64,000 bases of DNA, taken from SLHU01 sp009929975 (GTDB lineage Bacteria > Bacillota > Clostridia > Saccharofermentanales > UBA5734). Location of the stretch: positions 62,001 through 126,000 of the forward strand of contig JAXGZQ010000001.1 in the NCBI GenBank assembly GCA_040776905.1, written 5' to 3'. The notes beneath the pieces were generated by a model. It saw nothing but the letters and a program-made list of their open reading frames with translations, had not been told where the DNA came from and made no database searches. How positions within the stretch are numbered: position 1 is the stretch's first letter; each line of letters opens with the position of its first letter. Shown piece after piece: positions 17,841 through 26,318 of this stretch. Position numbers and translations under genes: made by a program.

Positions 17841-19206
17841 GGTAGTGTCAAGGTTTATGCGCACTTTCAGTTCTCACTTGGCAGCTGGTGATCAGCCAGC
17901 GGTCAGATCGGCTGCAACCTCCATCTCCAGTTCCATCGCATCGAGGTGTTTCATATTAAGATAAAGTTTTGTCCCCCAAAGCGAATCTTCCATATAGCGA
18001 AGCCTAGCACAAACCAGCATCAAGGCCGAGTTCGAGTCAGGAAAGGCACCAACCACCCGGGTTCTTCGTCGGATCTCACGGTTGAGCCGCTCAATGGCGT
18101 TGTTGCTGCGGATCTTCATCCAATGCTCATGCGGGAAGCCCATATAGGTCAGCGTTTCAGCAATCGAGTTCTCAACCTTCTTCGCGGCTTCCTTCAGCTT
18201 CATTTCTCTGAGTTTAATGACGACCGCCTTCGCTTTCTCCAGGGCTGCTGCCTTATCTTCCTGAGCGTGAATCGCCTTGAGCATCGCCGCCACATCCTTC
18301 ATCTTGCTCCTGGGTACCACCGTGAACACATTGCGATAGAAATGGACGGTGCAGCGCTGGTATTGGCTTTGCGGGAAGACCGTGTTAATCGCGTCCAGAA
18401 GCCCCAGACACTTATCACCAATAAACAATCGGGTGCCAGTCAGTCCTCGCTGTTTGAGACTGACCAGGAAGCTATGCCAACTTGCCTGATCTTCCTTCAT
18501 GCCTTCAGCCGCTCCGATCACTTCACGCTGTCCATCTTCATTGACCGCCATCGCGACCAGAATCGCGACGTTTTCGTAGTTGCCACCCCAGTTTCGCTTC
18601 AGATAGATCCCATCCAGATAGACATAGGGATAGGCCATCAACAGCTTGCGGTTACGCCATTCCTCAATCTTGGTATAGACTTTCTGGTTCAGCTTGCTGA
18701 CGGTACCCGCACTGACCTTGGCTCCCCACAGCGCTTCGGTGATATCTTCCACTCGGCGGACAGAAACGCCGGCCAGATACATCTCGACAAGAGCTTCTTC
18801 CACGCTGATTTCCCGGCGCTGGTAACGCTGGATGATCGCCGTTTCAAACGGCAGAGACCGAAGCCTGGGGATCTTCAGTTGTACCTCACCGGATTTGGTC
18901 AACAGGCGTCTCCTGTAGCTGCCGGATCGCGTGTCCAGCCTTTTGTCTGTTCGTTCGTAGCGTGTCGCGTTAGTCAGGCGATCCGCTTCTTCATCGAGCA
19001 GCGTGTTCAGGGTATCCTCGACGCTTTGACGGACCAGTTCTCCCAGTTCCTGCTTTATCGCACCTTCATTAAGCGTTATAATCTTCTCAGACATGGTTCG
19101 GTCTCCTTTGCTTGGCTTGATGTTTTGTTCGTACTTTACATTTTAACCAAGCGAGACCGGTCATGTCTTTTCTTTTTTCAAAGTGCGCAATTTATGATAC
19201 GTCATC
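17841..19206 (-). mobile_element. IS256-family insertion sequence, 1366 bp, copy B
   Basis: Same end bases and same length as copy A at 6410-7775, with its own target duplication CTCTCGTG (17833-17840 and 19207-19214). It sits 37 bases beyond the end of the outer IS21 element, in the remnant of the gap between the two converging pilus operons. Both copies face the same way. Confidence 0.94.
17892..19094 (-). CDS. IS256-family transposase (copy B)
   Basis: The 400-residue product is identical to the one encoded at 6461-7663, including the DDE residues. The two genes lie exactly 11431 bases apart, with the same offset at both ends. Confidence 0.95.
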   Translation of the reverse strand: MSEKIITLNEGAIKQELGELVRQSVEDTLNTLLDEEADRLTNATRYERTDKRLDTRSGSYRRRLLTKSGEVQLKIPRLRSLPFETAIIQRYQRREISVEEALVEMYLAGVSVRRVEDITEALWGAKVSAGTVSKLNQKVYTKIEEWRNRKLLMAYPYVYLDGIYLKRNWGGNYENVAILVAMAVNEDGQREVIGAAEGMKEDQASWHSFLVSLKQRGLTGTRLFIGDKCLGLLDAINTVFPQSQYQRCTVHFYRNVFTVVPRSKMKDVAAMLKAIHAQEDKAAALEKAKAVVIKLREMKLKEAAKKVENSIAETLTYMGFPHEHWMKIRSNNAIERLNREIRRRTRVVGAFPDSNSALMLVCARLRYMEDSLWGTKLYLNMKHLDAMELEMEVAADLTAG

Positions 19207-19320
19207 CTCTCGTGCTGACATCCAGAATGGTTGCAAATTGGGTAGGTGTACGAATCATCATAACAGTTTATCTCACTAAAATTGATGACTCCTCAACCAA
19301 ACAGTTAAAATAGCACAATG

Positions 19321-19360
19321 AAAAAAGTCTGTCTTCATTGCTGGTAGGACAGACTTTTTT
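19321..19360. terminator. Two-way intrinsic terminator between the converging pilus operons
   Basis: A 13-base-pair stem AAAAAAGTCTGTC (19321-19333) with GACAGACTTTTTT (19348-19360). The A run and T run serve either direction, so it can stop transcripts of pilO from the right and of the forward pilin cluster from the left. The insertion sequences at 12980-19206 now separate it from the forward cluster. Confidence 0.85.
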
Positions 19361-19389
19361 ATTAATATGAAAGATGGAGATGTCATCTT

Positions 19390-20334
19390 TTAATTGCCTA
19401 TATTCTCTTCTGTCGTTTCTGACGTTTCAGCTATTTCGCTTGTTTCTATTGTGTCAGTCGGTTCGGTGGTCGGTACGGTCAATACCGGAACAGGTAAGGG
19501 TTTAAATGGACTGTATATGACCGATGTAAACGGTTCCCGGTCCCATTGATTGAACGCGTCTTCGGTGGGAATTAACTTTGCCAAACCGAAATAGTTAAGC
19601 GTGATCTGAATCGATAATAATTGATCGATCTCTTCCTCTGGTAAGATTTCCTCAGGCAGCGGTTCCTCAGTGATCGGTTCTTCGGCAGCAAGGTTTTGAT
19701 CCGGCACAATATTCAAAGACGCGACAATCAGGCTGCGCTGCAATCCAGCAAGAGCATCTAGATAAGCATTGAGCTGTTCATACGTTCCACGAACATTAAA
19801 ACTGATCTGATACTGCTCGATTGGACTAGTTGTTTCTCCGCCTTCGAGATCTATTTCTGTATTCTCTGTATCCGTTTCTTCTGTAATGATTACATCGTCA
19901 TATTCACCGATCAAAAGACGGTATGTATCGGCCAGGTTTTTCAACTCATATGCCAATTCAGCCGCTGTATAGGTTTCGGGAATAAGTGGTAAAGCTTGAA
20001 TTGGCATCAGTTGATATTCAATGGGATCGAGACCCTGTTCTAAAATCATATCGTGAGTACGAACAAGCAGGGCATCTTTTTGTAGTTCAGCAAAGAATCG
20101 TTTTGACAGTTGTTTGATTTGCTCCAAATTTTCATCGCGTTTTGATTCATTCTGTTTGGCAATTGCCATATTTCGTTCAATCGTTTGAACGTCATTTTGA
20201 ACAGCATCGCGCTCGCTTTGGAGATCTTCGTGCTGAATAATCATTGGATTGACGACATAACGAACCTCAACGAAAATAAGAGCGACTATCAGGAGCAACA
20301 CAAGCATGATTAATTCACGTTTTGTTAATTTCAT
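19390..20334 (-). CDS. pilO: Type IV pilus alignment protein PilO
   Basis: A 314-residue inner-membrane protein: one helix at residues 9-27 (LIMLVLLLIVALIFVEV), a coiled coil at about 35-75, and a ferredoxin-like PilO domain at about 120-215 with the segment YQISFNVRGTYEQLNAYLDAL. The tail of about 80 residues is acidic and rich in Thr, Glu and Pro. PilO pairs with PilN and links PilM and the platform to the fibre. It overlaps the end of pilN by four bases and is the last gene of the operon before the terminator. Confidence 0.88.
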   Translation of the reverse strand: MKLTKRELIMLVLLLIVALIFVEVRYVVNPMIIQHEDLQSERDAVQNDVQTIERNMAIAKQNESKRDENLEQIKQLSKRFFAELQKDALLVRTHDMILEQGLDPIEYQLMPIQALPLIPETYTAAELAYELKNLADTYRLLIGEYDDVIITEETDTENTEIDLEGGETTSPIEQYQISFNVRGTYEQLNAYLDALAGLQRSLIVASLNIVPDQNLAAEEPITEEPLPEEILPEEEIDQLLSIQITLNYFGLAKLIPTEDAFNQWDREPFTSVIYSPFKPLPVPVLTVPTTEPTDTIETSEIAETSETTEENIGN

Positions 20335-20891
20335 GGCTGTTCACCGCCTTCTGGATTGATCACAAAATTGATCGCAAATGAACTGCCAGTTTCACCGATC
20401 GATATACCAGACATGACAACTTGATCAAAATGTGGACTCTCGATCAACGCATGATACATGTCCATCGGTCCTGTCGCTGTGCTCGACTCACACGTCAATA
20501 CGACGTTAATTCCACTGAATTGAGCAGAACGAAACGAAACCGTTTCAGGGGTCAATTGGCTGATGTTTAAAAGCAACATTGATTTAATCTGATCCATTTG
20601 GTTTAGTTTTCCATCGACCGAATTAATCAGCTCCAGATATTTTGAGGTAAGTTCTGCTTCATTGCGGATTTTATCAGCCTCGGCAATGGCCTCTCGTGTG
20701 GCTGGATTATCAATAAAATCCTTCATTGATTGAATTTCATTCCTGAGGTTATCAAAAATAATTTTACGACCAACAAACAGACCACCGTTGATCAGCAACA
20801 CGATTAGCAACAGGCTGATCATAAAAATAATAACATTTCTGTTTTTTGATTGGCCACTTTTATAGGTGGCAAAAAAGTTTACATCATGCAT
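20331..20891 (-). CDS. pilN: Type IV pilus assembly protein PilN
   Basis: A 186-residue protein with a short cytoplasmic head starting MHDVNFF, which resembles the PilM-binding INLLP segment of PilN, a membrane helix at about 20-42 (NVIIFMISLLLIVLLINGG), a coiled coil and a small C-terminal domain. The order pilM-pilN-pilO supports the call. The start has GAGGGGGG upstream. Confidence 0.88.
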   Translation of the reverse strand: MHDVNFFATYKSGQSKNRNVIIFMISLLLIVLLINGGLFVGRKIIFDNLRNEIQSMKDFIDNPATREAIAEADKIRNEAELTSKYLELINSVDGKLNQMDQIKSMLLLNISQLTPETVSFRSAQFSGINVVLTCESSTATGPMDMYHALIESPHFDQVVMSGISIGETGSSFAINFVINPEGGEQP

Positions 20892-20908
20892 ATTGAATCC
20901 CCCCTCTC

Positions 20909-21931
20909 TTAATCAAACCGAATCAAAGCACCGATGGCATTGATATAAGGTGCAATCGCTTGTTTGTCAAGCATCTTGACGGTGGTAAAGCTAGTTACAA
21001 TTTCTGTTGGCAAGTTAAACGTAGCGGCCATGGTTTTATCCAAATTACGATACATAGCGGTTCTACCGTAAAGATAAACTCGTTCAATACTGTTGCCTTG
21101 CAACCTACCGACAATAAACTGCAAAATTCGCTGAACACCGTCATTGACTGTGCTCACCATGGGCCTAACCGCGTTAGCAAGAGACTCATCATTTCTTAGA
21201 CTATCTAGTGATAGATCAAGATTTTCTAGGTTAATTAGCTGATCGCCCGACATTTCTTCATTGTGCCGGATGACATAACGTTCAATATCAATTCCACCGA
21301 CTGGGACAATGCGAGAGTAAATGATTTCACCCTTGAGCACGATATAAACCGTTGTCGTTACTCCTCCCATGTCTACCAGAATGTTGGCCGTTTCCGCAAT
21401 CGATCGTCCATTAATTTTATTTTTATTCAACAACTTCCGTAAGGCGTTGCCATGAATATCTAGAGCGAGAGGTTTTAGTTTGCAGTTTTTTAGCAGACGT
21501 CGGTAATCATCCACATAGCTGAGTTGGATCGCCGATGCTCGTACGTGAACCATATCCGTTTTATCCGACTCTGTTGGTCGACTCTGGACATATTCCACGA
21601 CAACTTCTTTTTGATTATTCATTGAGGACTGCACCTCAAAGGTTACAACATCATTCATGATTTTTTCACTTGCTTTCGGTACATCCAGCTCACGACTATA
21701 AATATGGCTACCGTTAATGGTCACTACACAAGTTCTGTCCTTGATTCGGTGCTTGGTCAGTACGTTTTTCAACGCGACCTCCAGGCCAGCGAATTCGCGG
21801 ATAATGCCGTCTTGAACCAGTCCAGACGGAATAGGCTCGATTAGTGCTCGTTGGATGGTTACGCCAGATTTTGTCGCTTTACCCTGTACAATGTGCAGAG
21901 CTCTTGTTCCTATGTCAATTGCAATGGGCAT
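20909..21931 (-). CDS. pilM: Type IV pilus assembly ATPase-like protein PilM
   Basis: A 340-residue actin/FtsA-fold protein. The phosphate-1 motif AIDIGTRALHIVQG is at the start, the phosphate-2 motif NILVDMGGVTTTVYIV at about 183, and an adenosine-type segment VYLYGRTAMYRNL near 285. PilM binds the PilN N-terminus in the cytoplasm and connects the platform to the PilB/PilT motors. It follows pilC after 18 bases. Confidence 0.92.
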   Translation of the reverse strand: MPIAIDIGTRALHIVQGKATKSGVTIQRALIEPIPSGLVQDGIIREFAGLEVALKNVLTKHRIKDRTCVVTINGSHIYSRELDVPKASEKIMNDVVTFEVQSSMNNQKEVVVEYVQSRPTESDKTDMVHVRASAIQLSYVDDYRRLLKNCKLKPLALDIHGNALRKLLNKNKINGRSIAETANILVDMGGVTTTVYIVLKGEIIYSRIVPVGGIDIERYVIRHNEEMSGDQLINLENLDLSLDSLRNDESLANAVRPMVSTVNDGVQRILQFIVGRLQGNSIERVYLYGRTAMYRNLDKTMAATFNLPTEIVTSFTTVKMLDKQAIAPYINAIGALIRFD

Positions 21932-21949
21932 AAGGTGTCTCCTCCTTCA

Positions 21950-23158
21950 TCAAGCAATCTCGCCGTACATGCTGAACATTGGCAGCGCGATCGCAATCAC
22001 AATAAATCCAATTATGACCGCCATAAATATGATCATCAGAGGCTCCAGAAGTCCCACTAGGCGGGAAATCGCGGCATCACTTTCTTCGTCGTAAAAATTT
22101 GCTGTTTTCTCCAGAATATCATCGAGCATACCCGATTCCTCGCCAACACTGATCATATTTTGAATCATGACCGGAAAGACCTCAATCCGGCTGAGGGCCG
22201 TCGATAATTGTGAGCCTTTGCGAATATCCTCGGTTACCGTCATCAATTGATCTTTTATTTTGCGGTTGTTGATGACACGAGCGGTAATCTCAATCGCTTG
22301 AATCATTTGAATACCACTGGAAAGCAAAGTCGACAGTGTACGAGAAAAACGTGAGGCATAGATCATCGGCAGACTTTTTTTAACGATTGGCACTTTTAAT
22401 TTAAAGCTATCCCACAACAGGCCACCTTTGTCACTGCGGCGAAAACCTCGGAATCCAATGACGAATAAAAGGATTCCACCAAAAACCAAATACCAATAAG
22501 ATTGTAAAAAATCGCTTAAATCAAGCAGTATTTTAGTCGGCAAGGGAATTTTTCCCCCTCCAGATGTAATAATACCGACAAAGCTAGGCAGAACAACGAC
22601 CAGCATCAAGATAACAACAACGACGGTCAGAATTCCTAACACGGCCGGATAAATCATCGCACCTTTAATTTTATTTTTCAGTTTATTTTCTTTTTCATAA
22701 TGGTCGGCCATACGCATCAGCACAGTGTCCAAGTTACCGGCATTCTCACCTGTCGCCAGCATATTAATAAACAGTTCAGGATAGGCATCTCCTTGATGGC
22801 GAAAGGCCTCAGACATCGTTTCGCCTTTTTGCACCGCCTCATATATTTTACCGATTGATTTACGAAGATTCTTGTCATCAATCTGTTGGTAAAGGATATC
22901 CAACGCTTTGACAACCGTGATACCTGAATTAATCAAAGTTGAGAACTGCCGGGCGAAAATTGCGAGGATCTTCAAATTAATTTTTTTGCTGCCACTGATT
23001 TCTTTGCGCTGAACAGCATCGGCAACATCTTCAGCTTGTATGACAAACCAACCGTCGTCTCGCAGTTTACCGACCAGCTGGCTACGATTGGCTGCTTCCA
23101 TACTGCCTGATTGTTTTTTACCAGCACTATTGACTGCCGTATAGGTGAATTGTGGCAT
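21950..23158 (-). CDS. pilC: Type IV pilus inner-membrane platform protein PilC
   Basis: A 402-residue GspF/PilC-family protein with two repeated T2SSF domains (about 68-190 and 270-392), each with the family segment (ARQFSTLINSGITVVKALD and ASRFSRTLSTLLSSGIQMIQ), and three membrane helices near 170, 220 and 375. It is the rotor/platform acted upon by PilB and PilT. The N-terminal 60 residues contain QFTYTAVNSAGKKQSG, normal for the family. Confidence 0.95.
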   Translation of the reverse strand: MPQFTYTAVNSAGKKQSGSMEAANRSQLVGKLRDDGWFVIQAEDVADAVQRKEISGSKKINLKILAIFARQFSTLINSGITVVKALDILYQQIDDKNLRKSIGKIYEAVQKGETMSEAFRHQGDAYPELFINMLATGENAGNLDTVLMRMADHYEKENKLKNKIKGAMIYPAVLGILTVVVVILMLVVVLPSFVGIITSGGGKIPLPTKILLDLSDFLQSYWYLVFGGILLFVIGFRGFRRSDKGGLLWDSFKLKVPIVKKSLPMIYASRFSRTLSTLLSSGIQMIQAIEITARVINNRKIKDQLMTVTEDIRKGSQLSTALSRIEVFPVMIQNMISVGEESGMLDDILEKTANFYDEESDAAISRLVGLLEPLMIIFMAVIIGFIVIAIALPMFSMYGEIA

Positions 23159-23189
23159 CTGTTGTCTCCTTCTTTCCTTTCTGTATCGC

Positions 23190-24323
23190 TCAGAACATCG
23201 CAGCGTCGCTGATTAGATAGCGCTGCAATGTTTCTGAGTCCTGACAGAAGCTATACGCCGTTTCAGAGCTGATTTTTGACTGCCGTACCAATTGGGCCAA
23301 TGAGTAGTCCATCGACATCATGCCTACTTTGTGACCGGTCTGAATATAGCTTTGAAGCTGATGGACCTTGCCCTCACGAATCGTGTTACGTACAGCATCA
23401 GTACCGAGTAAAATTTCCAACGCAGCGACACGCCCGTTGCCATCTGCGGTGATCAACAGTTGCTGGGCAATGATGCCCTGCAAAACGCTGGCCAGCTGAA
23501 CGCGAATCTGAGTCTGCTGATAGGGTGGAAAGACATCGACGATACGATCGACCGTCTGGGCGGCACTCGTTGTATGCAAGGTCGACATGACCAGATGGCC
23601 TGTTTCAGCCGCGGCGATCGCGATACTGATCGTCTCCAGGTCACGCATTTCACCGACGAGAATAACATCGGGGTCTTCACGCAGAGCTGAACGCAGGCCG
23701 TTGGCAAACGATTGACTGTCATCGCCAATCTCGCGTTGATTAACCATACTGCGTTTGTGACGGTGCAGATATTCAATCGGATCTTCCAGGGTCAAAATAT
23801 GACCACTTCTCGTCGAATTGATATAATCGATCATCGCAGCCAGCGTGGTCGATTTACCCGAGCCAGTCGGTCCGGTGACTAAGATCAAACCACGGGGTTT
23901 ATCTGCCAAGGTCTCTAGTGTTTTCGGCATATTAAGACTGCTTATTGTTGGAATCGTGGTCATAATGACGCGGATCGCCGCGCCATAACTGCGCCGTTGT
24001 TTATAGACATTAACCCGGAAACGGCTAACATTGGGAATCGCATAAGAAAAATCAATTTCCCCCTTCTCTGCCAGCTCTTCCTTATGACGCTCCGTCAGCA
24101 TCTGCATACAAAGGCGTTCGGTATGTTCCGGCATCAGCATATAATCACGCATCGGTTCGAGCTGACCGTTCACCCGCATCATTGGCGGCAACGCGACTGT
24201 CAAATGAACGTCTGACGCCTTTTTCTCCAAGGCTTCGATCAGCAGTTCATGCAAAGTTGAATCGCCGATTGCTGCGTAGCCATCCGCGTTCATGTTCAGG
24301 TCATACTTGATTGAAGTGTCCAT
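23190..24323 (-). CDS. pilT: Type IV pilus retraction ATPase PilT
   Basis: A 377-residue hexameric ATPase: Walker A GPTGSGKSTTLAAMIDYIN, Asp box ILTLEDPIEYLH, Walker B ALREDPDVILVGEMRD, His box TGHLVMSTLHTTSAAQ, and AVRNTIREGKVHQ, corresponding to the AIRNLIRE motif needed for retraction. The fibres of this organism are therefore probably retractable and could support twitching or DNA uptake. It follows pilB after 22 bases. Confidence 0.95.
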   Translation of the reverse strand: MDTSIKYDLNMNADGYAAIGDSTLHELLIEALEKKASDVHLTVALPPMMRVNGQLEPMRDYMLMPEHTERLCMQMLTERHKEELAEKGEIDFSYAIPNVSRFRVNVYKQRRSYGAAIRVIMTTIPTISSLNMPKTLETLADKPRGLILVTGPTGSGKSTTLAAMIDYINSTRSGHILTLEDPIEYLHRHKRSMVNQREIGDDSQSFANGLRSALREDPDVILVGEMRDLETISIAIAAAETGHLVMSTLHTTSAAQTVDRIVDVFPPYQQTQIRVQLASVLQGIIAQQLLITADGNGRVAALEILLGTDAVRNTIREGKVHQLQSYIQTGHKVGMMSMDYSLAQLVRQSKISSETAYSFCQDSETLQRYLISDAAMF

Positions 24324-24345
24324 CTGTTCACATCCTTTAATGTTA

Positions 24346-26016
24346 TCAGGTGTCTACCGAATAGGTTACTTTCAACATTTCTTCCGTGGTGGTTATACCT
24401 TCTAGTACCAGTTTAGTACATGTATCCATTAAGGTTGTAGTTCCCTGGCGCATTGCCATCGTCCGGATCTGATCATCGCTAGCTTGACGATCAATTAATT
24501 CACGGATTTCTCGGGTGACAACCAGAATCTCATGAATCGCGGTTCGGCCTTTATAACCGCTAAAACTGCACTCATTACAGCCGACACCGCGAAATAACGG
24601 TTTCGGTTCACGCATCTTCAGCTGCATCGCCTCCGCATGGGACGGTTTATAGGATTGTTTGCACTTTGGACAGATCTTGCGCACCAATCGCTGCGAGATA
24701 ATACCAACGACTGAGGAAGAAACTAGATAGGAGGCAATACCCATATCAATCAATCGGGTCACAGTTGAGGCTGAATCATTGGTATGAATGGTACTGAGTA
24801 CCAGATGACCGGTGATTGACGCGCGGATTGCGATCTCTGCGGTCTCACCGTCACGAATCTCACCAATCAGGATAATATCAGGGTCCTGTCGGAGAATCGA
24901 GCGCAGGCCATTCGCGAAGGTCATTCCGGCCCGAACATTAACCTGCACCTGATTGACTCCCTCCATGCGATATTCGACCGGATCCTCAACGGTAACGATA
25001 TTCGTCGTTGGTTGGTTCAATTCCTTGAGTACCGCATACAAAGTTGTCGTCTTACCGGAACCGGTTGGTCCAGAAACGAGGATAATACCGTGTGGGCTTT
25101 TAACAATTTTATCGAACATAACCTCATTTTCTGCAGAGAGGCCTAGTAGTTCGCGGGACAGTACCATATCATTCATGCCGAGAATACGGATAACAACTTT
25201 TTCGCCATGCACTGTCGGCAGGATTGACAGCCGCAGGTCAACCTGGCGGCCGGTGATCGTGGTCTCAACACGGCCATCCTGCGGGATCCGTTTTTCGGCG
25301 ATATCCATACCCCCGATAATTTTAATTCGGGTGATAACCGCGGCATGGGCCTGTTTGGGTGTCTGCATGACCTCATGCAATACGCCGTCAGTTCTTAAAC
25401 GGACGCGCATATTTGACTCCATCGGTTCAATATGAATGTCACTGGCATCATTGCGAATGGCGTGTTCGATGATCGAGTTGACCAGTTTAACGACTGGTGC
25501 GTTGGCGACCTCATCGGTGATCTGTTCAGTGATCCGAACCATCTCATCCAGATCAATTGACTGCTCCAATTCTCGAACGGCGCGCTGTGCATTTTCTTTA
25601 CCGTAATTGGCGTCAATCGCGCTCATGATCTGGCGGCGCGTACTCATCCTCGGCAGGATGTCCTTACCGGTCATATAGCGTAGTTCATCAAGGATGATGA
25701 AATCGAGCGGGTCGTTCATCACCACGATCAACTGGTCATTTTCAAATCCAATCGGGATAGCCAGGAACTTCTTGGCGTTCTCTTCACTGATCAGGCCGGG
25801 CGCTTTCGGATCGATCGGTAATTCAGCCAGGGTGACATAGGGAATCCGTGTCTGGTATTCCAGCGCACGCATGATATCCTCTTCAGCCAGCAGGCCCTGG
25901 CTGACGATCAGCTCCCCCAGTTTCTTCCCCGATGCCTTCTGCTCAGCCAGCACAGTCTCAAGCTGGGCCTGAGTCAACAGCCCTGAGTCAATCAGAATAT
26001 CGCCCAATTTCTTCAT
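24346..26016 (-). CDS. pilB: Type IV pilus extension ATPase PilB
   Basis: A 556-residue GspE/PilB-family motor. An N-terminal MshEN domain (about 1-150, with LGDILIDSGLLTQAQLE) is the part that can bind c-di-GMP in some relatives. The ATPase core has Walker A VSGPTGSGKTTTLYAVL, Asp box TVEDPVEYRMEG, Walker B LRQDPDIILIGEIRDGETA and His box TGHLVLSTIHTNDSA. A four-cysteine zinc site CPKC...CNEC lies near residue 460. It is the first gene of the pilB-T-C-M-N-O operon. No prepilin peptidase (pilD) is in the window, so it must lie elsewhere. Confidence 0.95.
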   Translation of the reverse strand: MKKLGDILIDSGLLTQAQLETVLAEQKASGKKLGELIVSQGLLAEEDIMRALEYQTRIPYVTLAELPIDPKAPGLISEENAKKFLAIPIGFENDQLIVVMNDPLDFIILDELRYMTGKDILPRMSTRRQIMSAIDANYGKENAQRAVRELEQSIDLDEMVRITEQITDEVANAPVVKLVNSIIEHAIRNDASDIHIEPMESNMRVRLRTDGVLHEVMQTPKQAHAAVITRIKIIGGMDIAEKRIPQDGRVETTITGRQVDLRLSILPTVHGEKVVIRILGMNDMVLSRELLGLSAENEVMFDKIVKSPHGIILVSGPTGSGKTTTLYAVLKELNQPTTNIVTVEDPVEYRMEGVNQVQVNVRAGMTFANGLRSILRQDPDIILIGEIRDGETAEIAIRASITGHLVLSTIHTNDSASTVTRLIDMGIASYLVSSSVVGIISQRLVRKICPKCKQSYKPSHAEAMQLKMREPKPLFRGVGCNECSFSGYKGRTAIHEILVVTREIRELIDRQASDDQIRTMAMRQGTTTLMDTCTKLVLEGITTTEEMLKVTYSVDT

Positions 26017-26093
26017 GCAAGTCCCCGTTCTGCCTCTAGGATGTCCGTGATGGAAAGATAGGATTGTCAGGATCTGTCAACCACCTGCTCAAT

Positions 26094-26122
26094 ATTATAC
26101 TGTATCCACTGAACAAAATAAA
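26094..26122 (-). promoter_or_regulatory. Promoter of the pilB-T-C-M-N-O operon
   Basis: A perfect TATAAT (26094-26099) stands about 78 bases before the pilB start. The -35 region at 17 bases reads TTTATT and is weak, which may mean that an activator is needed. Confidence 0.5.
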
Positions 26123-26199
26123 GAAAACGCAAGCACTTCGAGTCACTTGTCATGGACAAAACATCATATCGTAACGCATTATTCGTTGAAAATAAAAAA

Positions 26200-26267
26200 G
26201 CTTGCAATTCTGGAGGCAAGCACTCCGTTTTCAGCCTCGTTTTTATGGGATAAACGGGGTTAACCCA
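26200..26267 (-). repeat. Structured repeat element, copy E1 (downstream of the smaller adhesin), ending in an intrinsic terminator
   Basis: Read on the reverse strand it starts GGGTTAACCCCGTTTATCCC, continues with AAAAACGAGGCTGAAAACGG, and ends with the hairpin GCTTGC-CTCCAGAATT-GCAAGC followed by TTTTTT. It is almost identical over 69 of 70 bases to copy E3 at 28459-28527. In this copy the last hairpin plus T run is a good intrinsic terminator. Confidence 0.8.
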
Positions 26268-26273
26268 TGAAGC

Positions 26274-26302
26274 GGCTGGTTCGGTGATATACCGAACCAG
26301 CC
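26274..26302 (-). terminator. Hairpin after the smaller adhesin gene
   Basis: Perfect 11-base-pair stem GGCTGGTTCGG with CCGAACCAGCC and a 7-base loop, 16 bases after the stop codon. No T run follows directly; the T run comes after element E1 about 75 bases on. It may protect the messenger 3' end. Confidence 0.55.
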
Positions 26303-26318
26303 AGACTTCAAATGATCA

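Larger units (their letters stand above)
26017..26318. other. Gap between pilB and the smaller adhesin
   Basis: From right to left on the reverse strand it holds the hairpin after the adhesin stop (26274-26302), a copy of the repeated RNA-like element (26200-26267) ending in a terminator, and the pilB promoter. No gene is seen. Confidence 0.7.
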
